From the NCBI GenBank assembly GCA_009776515.1, contig WRNP01000013.1, forward strand, positions 1 through 24,608: a stretch of DNA of 24,608 bases, given 5' to 3'. Under the pieces are notes generated by a model. The model had not been told where the DNA came from. It saw only the letters and a list, made by a program, of their open reading frames with translations, and ran no database searches. The position numbers were made by a program, and so were the translations under genes. Shown here one piece after another: positions 1-7,066 of this stretch (within the stretch, counting starts at the first letter, position 1; every line of letters begins with the position of its first letter). Source of the DNA: Dehalococcoidia bacterium (GTDB taxonomy: Bacteria > Chloroflexota > Dehalococcoidia > Dehalococcoidales > UBA1222).

Positions 1-34
1 GTAAAACGCTCAGTATCCGTTTTGAGGTACTCAT
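1..34 (-). CDS. 5' end of an unidentified gene running off the left edge
   Basis: An ATG at 34-32 on the minus strand opens a frame reading MSTSKRILSVL before the window ends. A strong Shine-Dalgarno (AAGGAGGGT, about 42-50) sits 7-9 nt upstream, which is why I take this as a real start. Eleven residues are too few to name a product. The gene lies downstream of the promoter, leader and terminator at 90-284, so it is probably controlled by that leader. Confidence 0.6.
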   Translation of the reverse strand, partial: MSTSKRILSVL

Positions 35-89
35 TATATTTACCCTCCTTGAAACGTTTGAGTATTACTTAGCCTTAGTCTGTAAACGC

Positions 90-129
90 AAAAAGGCGGC
101 TCCCCCATTGGTAAAAGGGAAGCCGCCTT
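90..129 (-). terminator. Intrinsic terminator in the leader of the left-edge gene
   Basis: On the minus strand AAGGCGGCT and a CCC run pair with GGG and AGCCGCCTT, giving a GC-rich stem of about 12 pairs with one bulge, followed at once by TTTTT (plus-strand A run at 90-94). It lies between a strong promoter (256-284) and a start codon with a good ribosome site (34). It therefore ends a short RNA, or works as an attenuator, or both. Confidence 0.85.
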
Positions 130-173
130 GTATAGATGCCTTATTAAGTTCTAGAGTACGGGAAACAAAGAAA

Positions 174-218
174 TCATCTGCTTGCTTGCTTGCTTAAAGC
201 CTGTGTTGTGCTAAACAT
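174..218 (-). CDS. Possible leader peptide (14 aa)
   Basis: A short frame inside the leader reads MFSTTQALSKQASR and stops 45 nt upstream of the terminator stem, the layout of a translated attenuator. There is no clear Shine-Dalgarno before the ATG, and no single amino acid is strongly enriched (three Ser, two each of Ala, Gln and Thr). Part of it is encoded by a short AAGC tandem repeat. It may be a chance frame. Confidence 0.25.
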   Translation of the reverse strand: MFSTTQALSKQASR

Positions 219-233
219 GGATTTGTCAAGTTC

Positions 234-277
234 TTGCCGCAGTGCGATGCCACGGATTATATACTTGCCTGCGGCAA
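234..277. repeat. 9-bp inverted repeat bracketing the -10 box, possible operator
   Basis: TTGCCGCAG (234-242) and CTGCGGCAA (269-277) are perfect reverse complements separated by 26 bp. One arm fills the -35/-10 spacer and the other covers roughly +7 to +15 of the transcript, with the -10 hexamer between them. A repressor bound to either arm would block the promoter. Confidence 0.4.
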
Positions 278-284
278 CAGTCAA
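256..284 (-). promoter_or_regulatory. Sigma70-type promoter of the leader RNA
   Basis: The minus strand has TTGACT (279-284), a 17-bp spacer and a perfect TATAAT (256-261). Transcription would start near 248. It lies downstream of the mdh stop, so it separates the left-edge gene from the mdh operon. Confidence 0.8.
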
Positions 285-390
285 TAAAATGGATTGAAAC
301 CTGAGGTTGATTGCGCGCGGGGAGGTTGTCCGGTCTCCCGCCGGATACACTCAGTGCGGCGGTAGTTTTGGCTTCGGTGCGGCTTAGGGG

Positions 391-1317
391 TTAGCACTGG
401 TCGGGCAAACTGGCAATCTGCTGCCGCACAGCCTCGGCTGAAGCGGCCAACTCTTCCTTTTCATCAAAGGTAAGCTCAAGCTCTACGAATTCGCTGATGC
501 CGTTTTTCCCCAGCCTTACCGGTACGCCGATAACCACGTCACTGAGTCCGTATTCGCCCGTGAGGTAGGCCGCGACCGGCATCAACTCCTTTTTATCTTG
601 GGCTACGGCGAGTACCATTTTCAGGATCGCGGCGGATGGTGCGTAGAAAGCACTTGAGGTCTTAAGGAGGCTGACGATCTCCGCTCCGCCGCCTACGGTG
701 TGCTGTGACAGAGCTGCTATGGTGGTCGTTGGAACGAGGTCTGCCAATGGTTGGCCCTTTACTTTTGCCAGGCGGGGCAGAACGACCATGTTCTGCCCAT
801 GTTCACCCAGGACGAAGCACGACACCTCGGTAGCGGATACATTTAGCTCTTGGGCGATAAAGCTAGCAAAGCGAGCAGAATCCAGCACGCCGGAGAGGCC
901 GAAGACCCGATGGCGTGAGAAGCCGCTTGCTTTGAGTGCAAGGTAGGTGAGGGCATCCACGGGGTTGGCGACAGTGATGATGATGCTGTCCGGCGAGTGC
1001 TGCGCAGTCTTTGCCACCACGTCCGATACTATTCCCGCATTTATCTTGATAAGCTCCTCGCGTGTCATACCGGGCTTGCGGGCGATACCGGAGGTGACAA
1101 CCACAACATCCGAGCCATCTGTGTCTTCGTAGCGGTTGGTGCCCAAGATGCGGTGGGTGAAGCCCAAGATGGGCGCGGACTGCTGGATGTCGAGGGCCTT
1201 GCCTTGCGGGAGTCCCTCAATAATATCCAGAAGGACCACGTCGGCAAAGTCACGCTCAATGAGGCGCTGAGCCAAAGTGGCCCCGACATTGCCCGCGCCG
1301 ATAATGGTTATTTTCAT
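391..1317 (-). CDS. mdh: Malate dehydrogenase (LDH-like type)
   Basis: It interconverts malate and oxaloacetate with NAD(H) in the cytoplasm. The 308-residue length is normal for the short LDH-like malate dehydrogenases. Visible landmarks are the dinucleotide motif GAGNVG (7-12), Asp31 at the end of the second strand (favours NAD), the substrate-loop arginines R80 and R86 in IARKPGMTRE, which mark malate rather than lactate specificity, the pair D146/R149, and the catalytic His173 in GEHG. The ATG is 5 nt after the isocitrate dehydrogenase stop, so the two are co-transcribed and probably translationally coupled. It is the last gene of the minus-strand operon. In an anaerobe it could run toward malate for fumarate and amino-acid synthesis. 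Confidence 0.95.
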   Translation of the reverse strand: MKITIIGAGNVGATLAQRLIERDFADVVLLDIIEGLPQGKALDIQQSAPILGFTHRILGTNRYEDTDGSDVVVVTSGIARKPGMTREELIKINAGIVSDVVAKTAQHSPDSIIITVANPVDALTYLALKASGFSRHRVFGLSGVLDSARFASFIAQELNVSATEVSCFVLGEHGQNMVVLPRLAKVKGQPLADLVPTTTIAALSQHTVGGGAEIVSLLKTSSAFYAPSAAILKMVLAVAQDKKELMPVAAYLTGEYGLSDVVIGVPVRLGKNGISEFVELELTFDEKEELAASAEAVRQQIASLPDQC

Positions 1318-1322
1318 GGCGG

Positions 1323-2399
1323 TTATCCCATATGAGCGATGATGGCGTCGGCAACCTGAGCCGTACCCACGGCGCGCTTCTGCTCGGGCTCAGGCAAAAG
1401 ATCGTAGGTCACCTGCTTGCCCTCGGCCACCACGGCGGCTATGGCTTGCTCCACCCGGTCGGCAGCTTCAACTTCGCCCAGATGGCGTAGCATCATCACC
1501 CCGGAGAGCATCTGGGCCATGGGGTTGGCCTTGTTCATGCCCTTATATTTGGGGGCGGAGCCGTGAGTCGGCTCAAATAGGGCGATCGTATCGCCGATAT
1601 TAGCCCCGGGGGCGAGCCCCAGCCCTCCTACCAGCCCGGCGCAAAGGTCAGAAATGACATCGCCGTAGAGGTTGGGGCAGACCAACACATCATACATCTG
1701 CGGCTTTTTTACAAGCTGCATGGTCATATTATCCACTATGCGGTCTTCAAACTCGATGTCAGAATACTCGGCGGCTACTTCACGTGCTACCCTGAGAAAT
1801 AGGCCGTCAGAATACTTCATGATGTTGGCCTTGTGGACGGCAGTGACCTTTTTGCGCTTGTTGGCACGGGCGTACTCGAAAGCCCATTTCACGATACGCC
1901 GCGAACCAAATTCGGAGATGGGTTTGATGCTGATGCCGGCATCGTCACGTATTTGGCCCCCCATCTCGCTGATGAGCTGGGTGAGCTTCTTGGCCTGCTC
2001 GGAGCCTTGCTCAAACTCAATACCGGCGTATAGGTCTTCCATATTCTCGCGCACAATGATGAGATCAATGTCATTGTAGTAGGTGGGAGCGCCGGGGTAG
2101 CTCTTGCAGGGACGGAGACAGGTGTAGAGCTCCAGTTCCTTGCGTAGTGCCACATTCACACTGCGGAAACCCGAGCCGACGGGGGTGGTGATCGGCCCTT
2201 TTAAGGCTACCTTGTTCTTGCGAATGGATTCAACAACCGCAGGGGGCAGGGGAGTGCCGCACTCCTCCATCACATCCACGCCGGCATGCACGATGTCCCA
2301 GTTGAACTTCACGCCAGAGGCCTCCAGCACACGGCGGGTGGCCTCGGTCAGCTCTGGCCCAATGCCGTCGCCGGGGATCAGGGTTATGTTATAAGACAT
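1323..2399 (-). CDS. icd: Isocitrate dehydrogenase (decarboxylating)
   Basis: A 358-residue member of the beta-decarboxylating dehydrogenase family, oxidising isocitrate to 2-oxoglutarate and CO2. The isocitrate-specific Ser80 and Asn82 in GSGFRSVNVALRK, followed by R86 and R96 (CLRP), match isocitrate dehydrogenases and not isopropylmalate or homoisocitrate dehydrogenases. NLYGDVISDLCAGLVGG carries the metal-binding aspartates. For coenzyme choice the signs are mixed: APKY has the Lys-Tyr pair typical of NADP enzymes, but the later Arg of the NADP set is replaced by Pro in VTYDLLP. The ribosome site AAGGAG lies 14 nt before the ATG, rather far. Operon neighbours (aconitase-like subunits upstream, mdh 5 nt downstream) support the assignment. 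Confidence 0.92.
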   Translation of the reverse strand: MSYNITLIPGDGIGPELTEATRRVLEASGVKFNWDIVHAGVDVMEECGTPLPPAVVESIRKNKVALKGPITTPVGSGFRSVNVALRKELELYTCLRPCKSYPGAPTYYNDIDLIIVRENMEDLYAGIEFEQGSEQAKKLTQLISEMGGQIRDDAGISIKPISEFGSRRIVKWAFEYARANKRKKVTAVHKANIMKYSDGLFLRVAREVAAEYSDIEFEDRIVDNMTMQLVKKPQMYDVLVCPNLYGDVISDLCAGLVGGLGLAPGANIGDTIALFEPTHGSAPKYKGMNKANPMAQMLSGVMMLRHLGEVEAADRVEQAIAAVVAEGKQVTYDLLPEPEQKRAVGTAQVADAIIAHMG

Positions 2400-2437
2400 A
2401 GGATCTGATTTTTCTCCTTACTTGATAATCTGAAATT

Positions 2438-2454
2438 GCCAGTCGCGAGCTGGC
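2438..2454. other. Small hairpin between aconitase small subunit and icd
   Basis: GCCAG (2438-2442) and CTGGC (2450-2454) pair around a CGCGA-containing centre in the 56-bp gap. There is no T run, so I do not call a terminator; it may set relative mRNA levels in the operon. Confidence 0.35.
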
Positions 2455-2455
2455 T

Positions 2456-2959
2456 TTACTCCAATTTAAAATCTCCGTGCTTTTTAATATAGGGGATAAG
2501 CCCACCTTCGTCCAGCAGGGCCTGCATGGCCTGAGGGAGAGGCTTAAAGATAAGATCGGCGCCATTGGTTAGATCCTTGATGGAACCGGCTCCCAAATCT
2601 ACTTCCAGCTCGTCGCCATCATTGATCTTGTCGGTATCGGTGATGAGAACCGGGAGACCGCGGTTAATGGCATTGCGGAAGAAGATGCGAGCCACGCTTT
2701 TTGCCAGCACGGCAGAAACCCCGGCCATCTTAATGACTAGAGGGGCATGCTCACGGGAGGAGCCCAGGCCGAAGTTTTGGCCTCCCACCACAAAATCCCC
2801 CGGCTGGACGCGCCTTGCGAAAGTAGGATCGGCATCCTCTAGTACGTGTTTAGCCAGCTCTGGCAGGTTGGAGCGAAGATGTGCCAAGCGACCTGGCACG
2901 ATGTGGTCGGTGGAGATACTGTCACCGAACTTAAAAGCTTTGCCTTTGAGTGTTGCCAA
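2456..2959 (-). CDS. Aconitase/isopropylmalate isomerase-type hydro-lyase, small subunit
   Basis: A 167-residue swivelling-domain subunit of the LeuD-like family. It pairs with the large subunit encoded 51 bp upstream to move a hydroxyl group on a tricarboxylic or branched substrate. GDSISTDHIVPGR near the N-terminus, NFGLGSSREHAP (the substrate-binding Ser-Arg loop) and FFRNAINRGLPVL are all present. Sequence alone cannot separate aconitase from isopropylmalate or homoaconitate isomerase. The operon, with an isocitrate-specific dehydrogenase next and no leuA or leuB, favours a two-subunit aconitase. Database annotation will probably say LeuD. Confidence 0.88.
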   Translation of the reverse strand: MATLKGKAFKFGDSISTDHIVPGRLAHLRSNLPELAKHVLEDADPTFARRVQPGDFVVGGQNFGLGSSREHAPLVIKMAGVSAVLAKSVARIFFRNAINRGLPVLITDTDKINDGDELEVDLGAGSIKDLTNGADLIFKPLPQAMQALLDEGGLIPYIKKHGDFKLE

Positions 2960-3010
2960 TTTAATACCTCGTAACTTTAATCAGTGGGTTTTGGAGCTGT
3001 CTTGACGTGG

Positions 3011-4264
3011 TTAAAGCACTTCACGTGGGTCGGCTACGTAGCCAGTGAGGGCAGTGGCGGCGGCAGTGGCGGGACTGGCCAGATAGACGAAAGAGTTTGG
3101 GTTGCCCATGCGCCCCTTGAAATTGCGGTTGGCTGTGGACAGGCAGGCCTCGCCATCGCCCAGTACCCCCTGGTGTAGCCCGAGACAGGCTCCGCAACCG
3201 GGCGAAGCGATGAGTGCCCCGGCTTCGACCAGAATGGTGATATAGCCTATCTCCAGGGCCTCCATTAGCACCCGCTGAGAGGCGGGCACCACGACGAGGC
3301 GCGTGCCGGGGGCACACTTATTGCCTCGCAGGATGGAGACAGCGATGGACAAATCTTCAAGGCGTCCGTTAGTGCAGGTGCCTAGGAACACTTGATGGAT
3401 TTTGACACCAGATAGCTCCCGGGCTAAGGTGACGTTATCCACGGTATGCGGGCGGGCAACAGTCGGCTCAAGCGTTGCCAGGTCGATTTCGATGGTGCGT
3501 TCATAGCTTGCGCCCTTGTCGGGGGTAATGGGGCGGTAGTCCTGCGGGCGCCCCATGTCTTTTAAGTATTTTTCGGTAATGGCATCCGAGGGGAAGATGC
3601 CAAGCTTAGCCCCCGCCTCAACAGCCATGTTGGCGATGGTCAGCCGCCCCGGCATGCTCATGGTCTCCACGGCTTTACCGCCGAATTCCAGTGCCTGGTA
3701 GGTGGCACCATCGGCACCGATCTTGCCAATGAGATGTAGGATAAGATCCTTGGCCGAAACCCCTGGCGGGAATCGGCCCTTAAGCTCAATACGGATACTT
3801 TCTGGCACTCGAAACCAGGTCTGTCCCAAGGCGAAAGCTACGGCTATGTCAGATGATCCCATACCTGTGGCGAAGGCCCCCAGCGCCCCGGCGGTGACGG
3901 TGTGCGAGTCGGCCCCCACGATGACATCGCCCGGGCGTGCCATCTGCTCAGCTACGATTTGGTGGCAGACACCACGGCCCACATCAGAAAGAACGCAGCC
4001 CGTCTCGGCAGCGAAATCCCTTAATAGGATGTGGTCTGTAGCGAGCTGGGCCTGTGGGGATGGGGCGGCGTGATCCAGGAAAAGCACTGTCTTGTACTTG
4101 TTGGCTAGCTTTTTAAAGCCACTCCCGCGGTACTCGCGCACAGTGAGGGGGCCGGTGGTGTCCTGAGCAAAAGCCAGATCCACAGGGCTGACCACAATCT
4201 CACCCGCGCTTACGTCGCGTCCGAGTTTTTGACACAGTATCTTTTCGGCAATGGTTTTTGGCAT
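3011..4264 (-). CDS. Aconitase/isopropylmalate isomerase-type hydro-lyase, large subunit
   Basis: A 417-residue iron-sulfur subunit of the LeuC-like family. The three [4Fe-4S] cysteines are C297 (GTCTNGRLEDL), C357 and C360 (SPGCGACLG), and HAAPSPQ and GADSHTVTAGALGAF are conserved active-site segments. Its length matches the prokaryotic two-subunit type, about half a monolithic aconitase. It is the first gene of the minus-strand operon large subunit, small subunit, icd, mdh, so its likely substrate is citrate or isocitrate (inference). The ATG is at 4264; only a weak GAGAG element precedes it. Isopropylmalate isomerase or homoaconitase remain possible. Confidence 0.9.
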   Translation of the reverse strand: MPKTIAEKILCQKLGRDVSAGEIVVSPVDLAFAQDTTGPLTVREYRGSGFKKLANKYKTVLFLDHAAPSPQAQLATDHILLRDFAAETGCVLSDVGRGVCHQIVAEQMARPGDVIVGADSHTVTAGALGAFATGMGSSDIAVAFALGQTWFRVPESIRIELKGRFPPGVSAKDLILHLIGKIGADGATYQALEFGGKAVETMSMPGRLTIANMAVEAGAKLGIFPSDAITEKYLKDMGRPQDYRPITPDKGASYERTIEIDLATLEPTVARPHTVDNVTLARELSGVKIHQVFLGTCTNGRLEDLSIAVSILRGNKCAPGTRLVVVPASQRVLMEALEIGYITILVEAGALIASPGCGACLGLHQGVLGDGEACLSTANRNFKGRMGNPNSFVYLASPATAAATALTGYVADPREVL

Positions 4265-4715
4265 ATGTGCTCTCTAGCTGGGAGCAGCGGGGCTATGGGA
4301 GGTCCCGTGGTGGCGGCTCCGTCAAAAGTAGCTTTAATAATAACATAAAGATCTGAATAAGAGGAAATCAGCTTGGTGTTGACTTGGGTTCACACACAGC
4401 ACCCATTGGATATAGGCTCCTGGCCCTCATAGTTAACTAGCGGCTGGACTAACGCTGTAGCAGATCTGCAAGGGGGACTTGGCCGTTTGCTAGGCCTCAG
4501 GTTGGCGGCAAAAACTTATATGCATCTGTATTAACAATTAAAAAACAGAAATAAGTAAATGAGGATCACTGACAAGATTCTCGTGGTGACGAGAGGGGTA
4601 CATGCGGGGTCAATGCTTTTCTCGCGATCAGTTGGATTCTAGTGGCAGTTGCAATACCTAGGCCACTATGGCGAATATCCAGGGAGGGGCTGTCGGCATG
4701 CTCATGGCGATCCAG
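4265..4715. other. Intergenic region, no gene seen
   Basis: Neither strand has a convincing reading frame in these 451 bases. The minus strand has an AT-rich patch with TATTAT (4337-4342) that could be the -10 of the aconitase operon, but no good -35 accompanies it. CTCGT/ACGAG (4580-4593) can form a small hairpin without a T run. This gap also marks the change from GC-richer backbone to the AT-richer block. Confidence 0.6.
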
Positions 4716-5792
4716 TTAACGTGCATCGAATTCCTTTAGAGCCTTGCATACAGGTTGGAGCCTGCTTAAATCAAAACCAACAGAAATTATACTGACGCCA
4801 CTTTCATTTGAATATAATTCCCCTGACGCATCTTCCATGCGAATTATAATAGTTCCCAAGATCGGCTTTAGTCTGCCGTTTTGAAGCTTTGCCTCGGATA
4901 ATTTTTCTTTCAGTTCGCTTTCTCTTGCGAATTCAAGGATCATATCCGGCCTACATATATTGTGAGAGTCTGCCACGATGCGCAGATCCTCCGGTTTATC
5001 ATCAATATATAAATACATCTGGTGGTATCTGGGGATCCTTTCAATCGGAGGCAAGCTCAGCCACTGTCTTTTAGCAGGGAGGCTGTTTGATTTCAATAGC
5101 GCCCTTATTATCTTATTACTAAAAGAAACATATTTATTTATTCGCCTAGAATATATTATGAAATCTGGAACAACAAACTTGACGGCCGATTCATAGTTGA
5201 ACAAAATCTCTCTTGATTCCTTTGGCAAAGGAACATTGCCCGTACTCAATCTGGATTTATGTACTCCGTATCGTGATAGGCTGCCTGGTACCACTTGCAA
5301 TGATTTCTGACAATCAAGCAATTTTAAAAGCGAAAGGGCGATCCATTGCTGGTAGCTATCAATAAACAGCGATTGCTCAACTTCAGATAGCTTCCTTGAG
5401 GCCAACTCGGCAAAAATATCAACACTGATCTTTGTTTTGAGCAGATCAAACATCAGATCAGACTCACTGTTAATAATTTCAATAAGTGGATCCCTCAGAA
5501 ATCTGAAAACTGCAGGGCTGCTTGATATATGCAGCCCATACGAAGCGGAAATCTCTTTTGCTAGAGCCTGGTAGTGCTCGCTTAGGGCAGTACTCTTTCT
5601 TACTAATGCCATTGCCGTGTTATTCACAAAACTGGAAATGACCTGAATAAAATGAAGATAGAATTCACTCCGAGCATTGTCTGGTATTCTGGTTTTGTTA
5701 ACAGCAATCTCTATCTCAGGATGCTCTGAAATGAATTTTTTGAGAATGTCATACTCAGCAAGCCACAGTTGTGAAATCATCGCTCCCGCCAC
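4716..5792 (-). CDS. Uncharacterised 358-aa protein
   Basis: I do not recognise this protein. It is soluble (no signal peptide or membrane segment) and mainly helical by composition through about residue 190. The C-terminal third alternates strand-like and helix-like segments, including MYLYIDD, RPDMILEF (about 281-288), PILGTIIIRMED and VSIISVGFDLS. RPDMILEF recalls the Pro-Asp strand of PD-(D/E)XK nucleases, but no matching E-x-K follows, so I do not assign that fold. Base composition is clearly AT-rich compared with the flanking operons, suggesting transfer. The frame opens with a GTG at 5792; an ATG four codons later (5780) with GGGAG close upstream is a possible alternative start. It stands alone, with gene-free gaps on both sides. 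Confidence 0.75.
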   Translation of the reverse strand: MAGAMISQLWLAEYDILKKFISEHPEIEIAVNKTRIPDNARSEFYLHFIQVISSFVNNTAMALVRKSTALSEHYQALAKEISASYGLHISSSPAVFRFLRDPLIEIINSESDLMFDLLKTKISVDIFAELASRKLSEVEQSLFIDSYQQWIALSLLKLLDCQKSLQVVPGSLSRYGVHKSRLSTGNVPLPKESREILFNYESAVKFVVPDFIIYSRRINKYVSFSNKIIRALLKSNSLPAKRQWLSLPPIERIPRYHQMYLYIDDKPEDLRIVADSHNICRPDMILEFARESELKEKLSEAKLQNGRLKPILGTIIIRMEDASGELYSNESGVSIISVGFDLSRLQPVCKALKEFDAR

Positions 5793-6100
5793 GATCTAAA
5801 TTTTTTGAACTATTAAGCCGCCATGTAGGACTTTGGTTTTACTGCTGTGTTTCGTCAAGTATTTTTTTCGGGAATAATCGTCAGGAATTTTCGGAATCAT
5901 CGCCGAAATATTATGCAAAACTAGGCACTAAAAACATATGATATAGGTGGCGGATTAATATCAAATTGCGCTTGTTGATATCAAGCTCTGGATTACTATC
6001 GGTAGCTATCAGCGCCTTGGTAGTACCAAACGGTATGTACGATGGTGTGGAAAGACGAGGGTAAACCATCCCTAGAATCCACTTTTGTTCAATACAGGCG
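5793..6100. other. AT-rich intergenic region, no gene seen
   Basis: This 308-bp gap between the hydroxylase FAD gene and the unknown gene holds no credible frame. On the minus strand GCTTG/CAAGC can form a hairpin with a 7-nt loop, and ATTTCGG can pair with CCGAAAT near 5890-5912; neither has a T run. A TTGACG on the minus strand near 5854 lacks a good -10 partner. Confidence 0.5.
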
Positions 6101-7063
6101 CTATTTACAGGCGAGTACCGCTCGCGCGACCATCGTTTTAGCTATTTGGATTTTCCATTTGTTGAATGGTAGCGCAATTGCATCTTGAACACTGGCATTG
6201 CCGGACAATTCTGCCACCGTATCGTCAATTGCTTTACCTTTTACCTGGTCCTCTGCCTTAGTGGCGCGATATGGTTTATTGTAAACAGCGTTTAAACAGA
6301 TACGGGCGGCATCTCCTCCGATCAGCGCGGCACAGTTTACAATCGGGAAATCAATTGATGAGCGCAGGGCAAACTTTATGAACGTACTTTTGGCTCCACT
6401 GCTGGGTGCCGGAATTTGTATTTCTTTAACGAGTTCATCTGGAGCTAAAACTGTTGTATTGGGTATCGCAACATCCCAAAATTGCTCACAGTGGATTGTG
6501 CGTTTTGTTGTCACGACGCTCGCATTAAGGGCCACTAGCGCAGGTGCAAGATCAGAGGGGTTGACATCTACACATGATTTGACTGCACCAAAAATACTAT
6601 GGTACCGATTTTCGCCACTCAATGCGTAGCAGGCGTTGCCGCCCTTGCGAGCGCAATCGAACCGATTCCATTTTTTTCGGAAGTACAGACAGCGCGGCAA
6701 TTGACATATATTCCCGCCAATTGTACCCATTTCTCTGATATGAGGGGATGCTGTTTTTTGTGCGGCCTGAGATAGGGCACTCCACTTTTTGTTGACAACA
6801 TCGCTTTTCGCAATATCTCCAAGCTTGGTTAGGGCACCAATCTTCAGCACTCCGTCTTGATCAGTAATATAGTCCAAGCTTGGTGCAATAGTCTTGAGGT
6901 TGACGATCAGTCGCGGGTAATCCCTTAATATATAAAGTTTCATTGTTCCCAGTAAATCTGTTCCCCCCGCAATAGCTTGTGCCCCTGTTTCCGAGAGCAA
7001 GCCAACCGCTTCGTCAAGTGATTTTGCGTTAACATGGTTGAACTCTCTTAGTAAATTAGACAT
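6101..7063 (-). CDS. Molybdenum hydroxylase, FAD-binding subunit with extra Fe-S cysteines
   Basis: The medium subunit of a three-subunit xanthine dehydrogenase-family enzyme, passing electrons from the [2Fe-2S] centres to an acceptor. FAD-contact motifs AGGTD (32-36) and GTIGGN (113-118) are intact. Between them and the C-terminal domain is a cysteine-rich insert: C120, C125, C137, C145 and C164, within a segment of the pattern PRC-YFR-C-RKGG-C-SGENRYHSIFG. In E. coli PaoB and in 4-hydroxybenzoyl-CoA reductase beta an insert in this region binds a [4Fe-4S] cluster, so one is likely here. At 320 residues the length is normal. No signal peptide is seen. The ATG is 3 nt after the molybdopterin-subunit stop, and this is the last gene of the operon. 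Confidence 0.92.
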   Translation of the reverse strand: MSNLLREFNHVNAKSLDEAVGLLSETGAQAIAGGTDLLGTMKLYILRDYPRLIVNLKTIAPSLDYITDQDGVLKIGALTKLGDIAKSDVVNKKWSALSQAAQKTASPHIREMGTIGGNICQLPRCLYFRKKWNRFDCARKGGNACYALSGENRYHSIFGAVKSCVDVNPSDLAPALVALNASVVTTKRTIHCEQFWDVAIPNTTVLAPDELVKEIQIPAPSSGAKSTFIKFALRSSIDFPIVNCAALIGGDAARICLNAVYNKPYRATKAEDQVKGKAIDDTVAELSGNASVQDAIALPFNKWKIQIAKTMVARAVLACK

Positions 7064-7066
7064 TTT

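Larger units (their letters stand above)
90..248 (-). ncRNA. Predicted ~159-nt leader or small RNA
   Basis: The span runs from the expected transcription start (about 248, 7 nt after the -10 box) to the T run of the terminator. It contains only a 14-codon frame. I do not recognise a known riboswitch or T-box: the conserved T-box GGTGG element is absent. The 5' end (CTGCGGC) could pair over five bases with GCCGC in the 3' arm of the terminator, which would be an antiterminator, but this is only a by-eye pairing. It may be the attenuating leader of the gene at 34 or a free-standing small RNA. Confidence 0.5.

Noticed and set aside
180..195. CTTG/AAGC tandem tetranucleotide repeat
   Set aside because: Fewer than five copies and no second locus in the window; noted only as part of the leader RNA.
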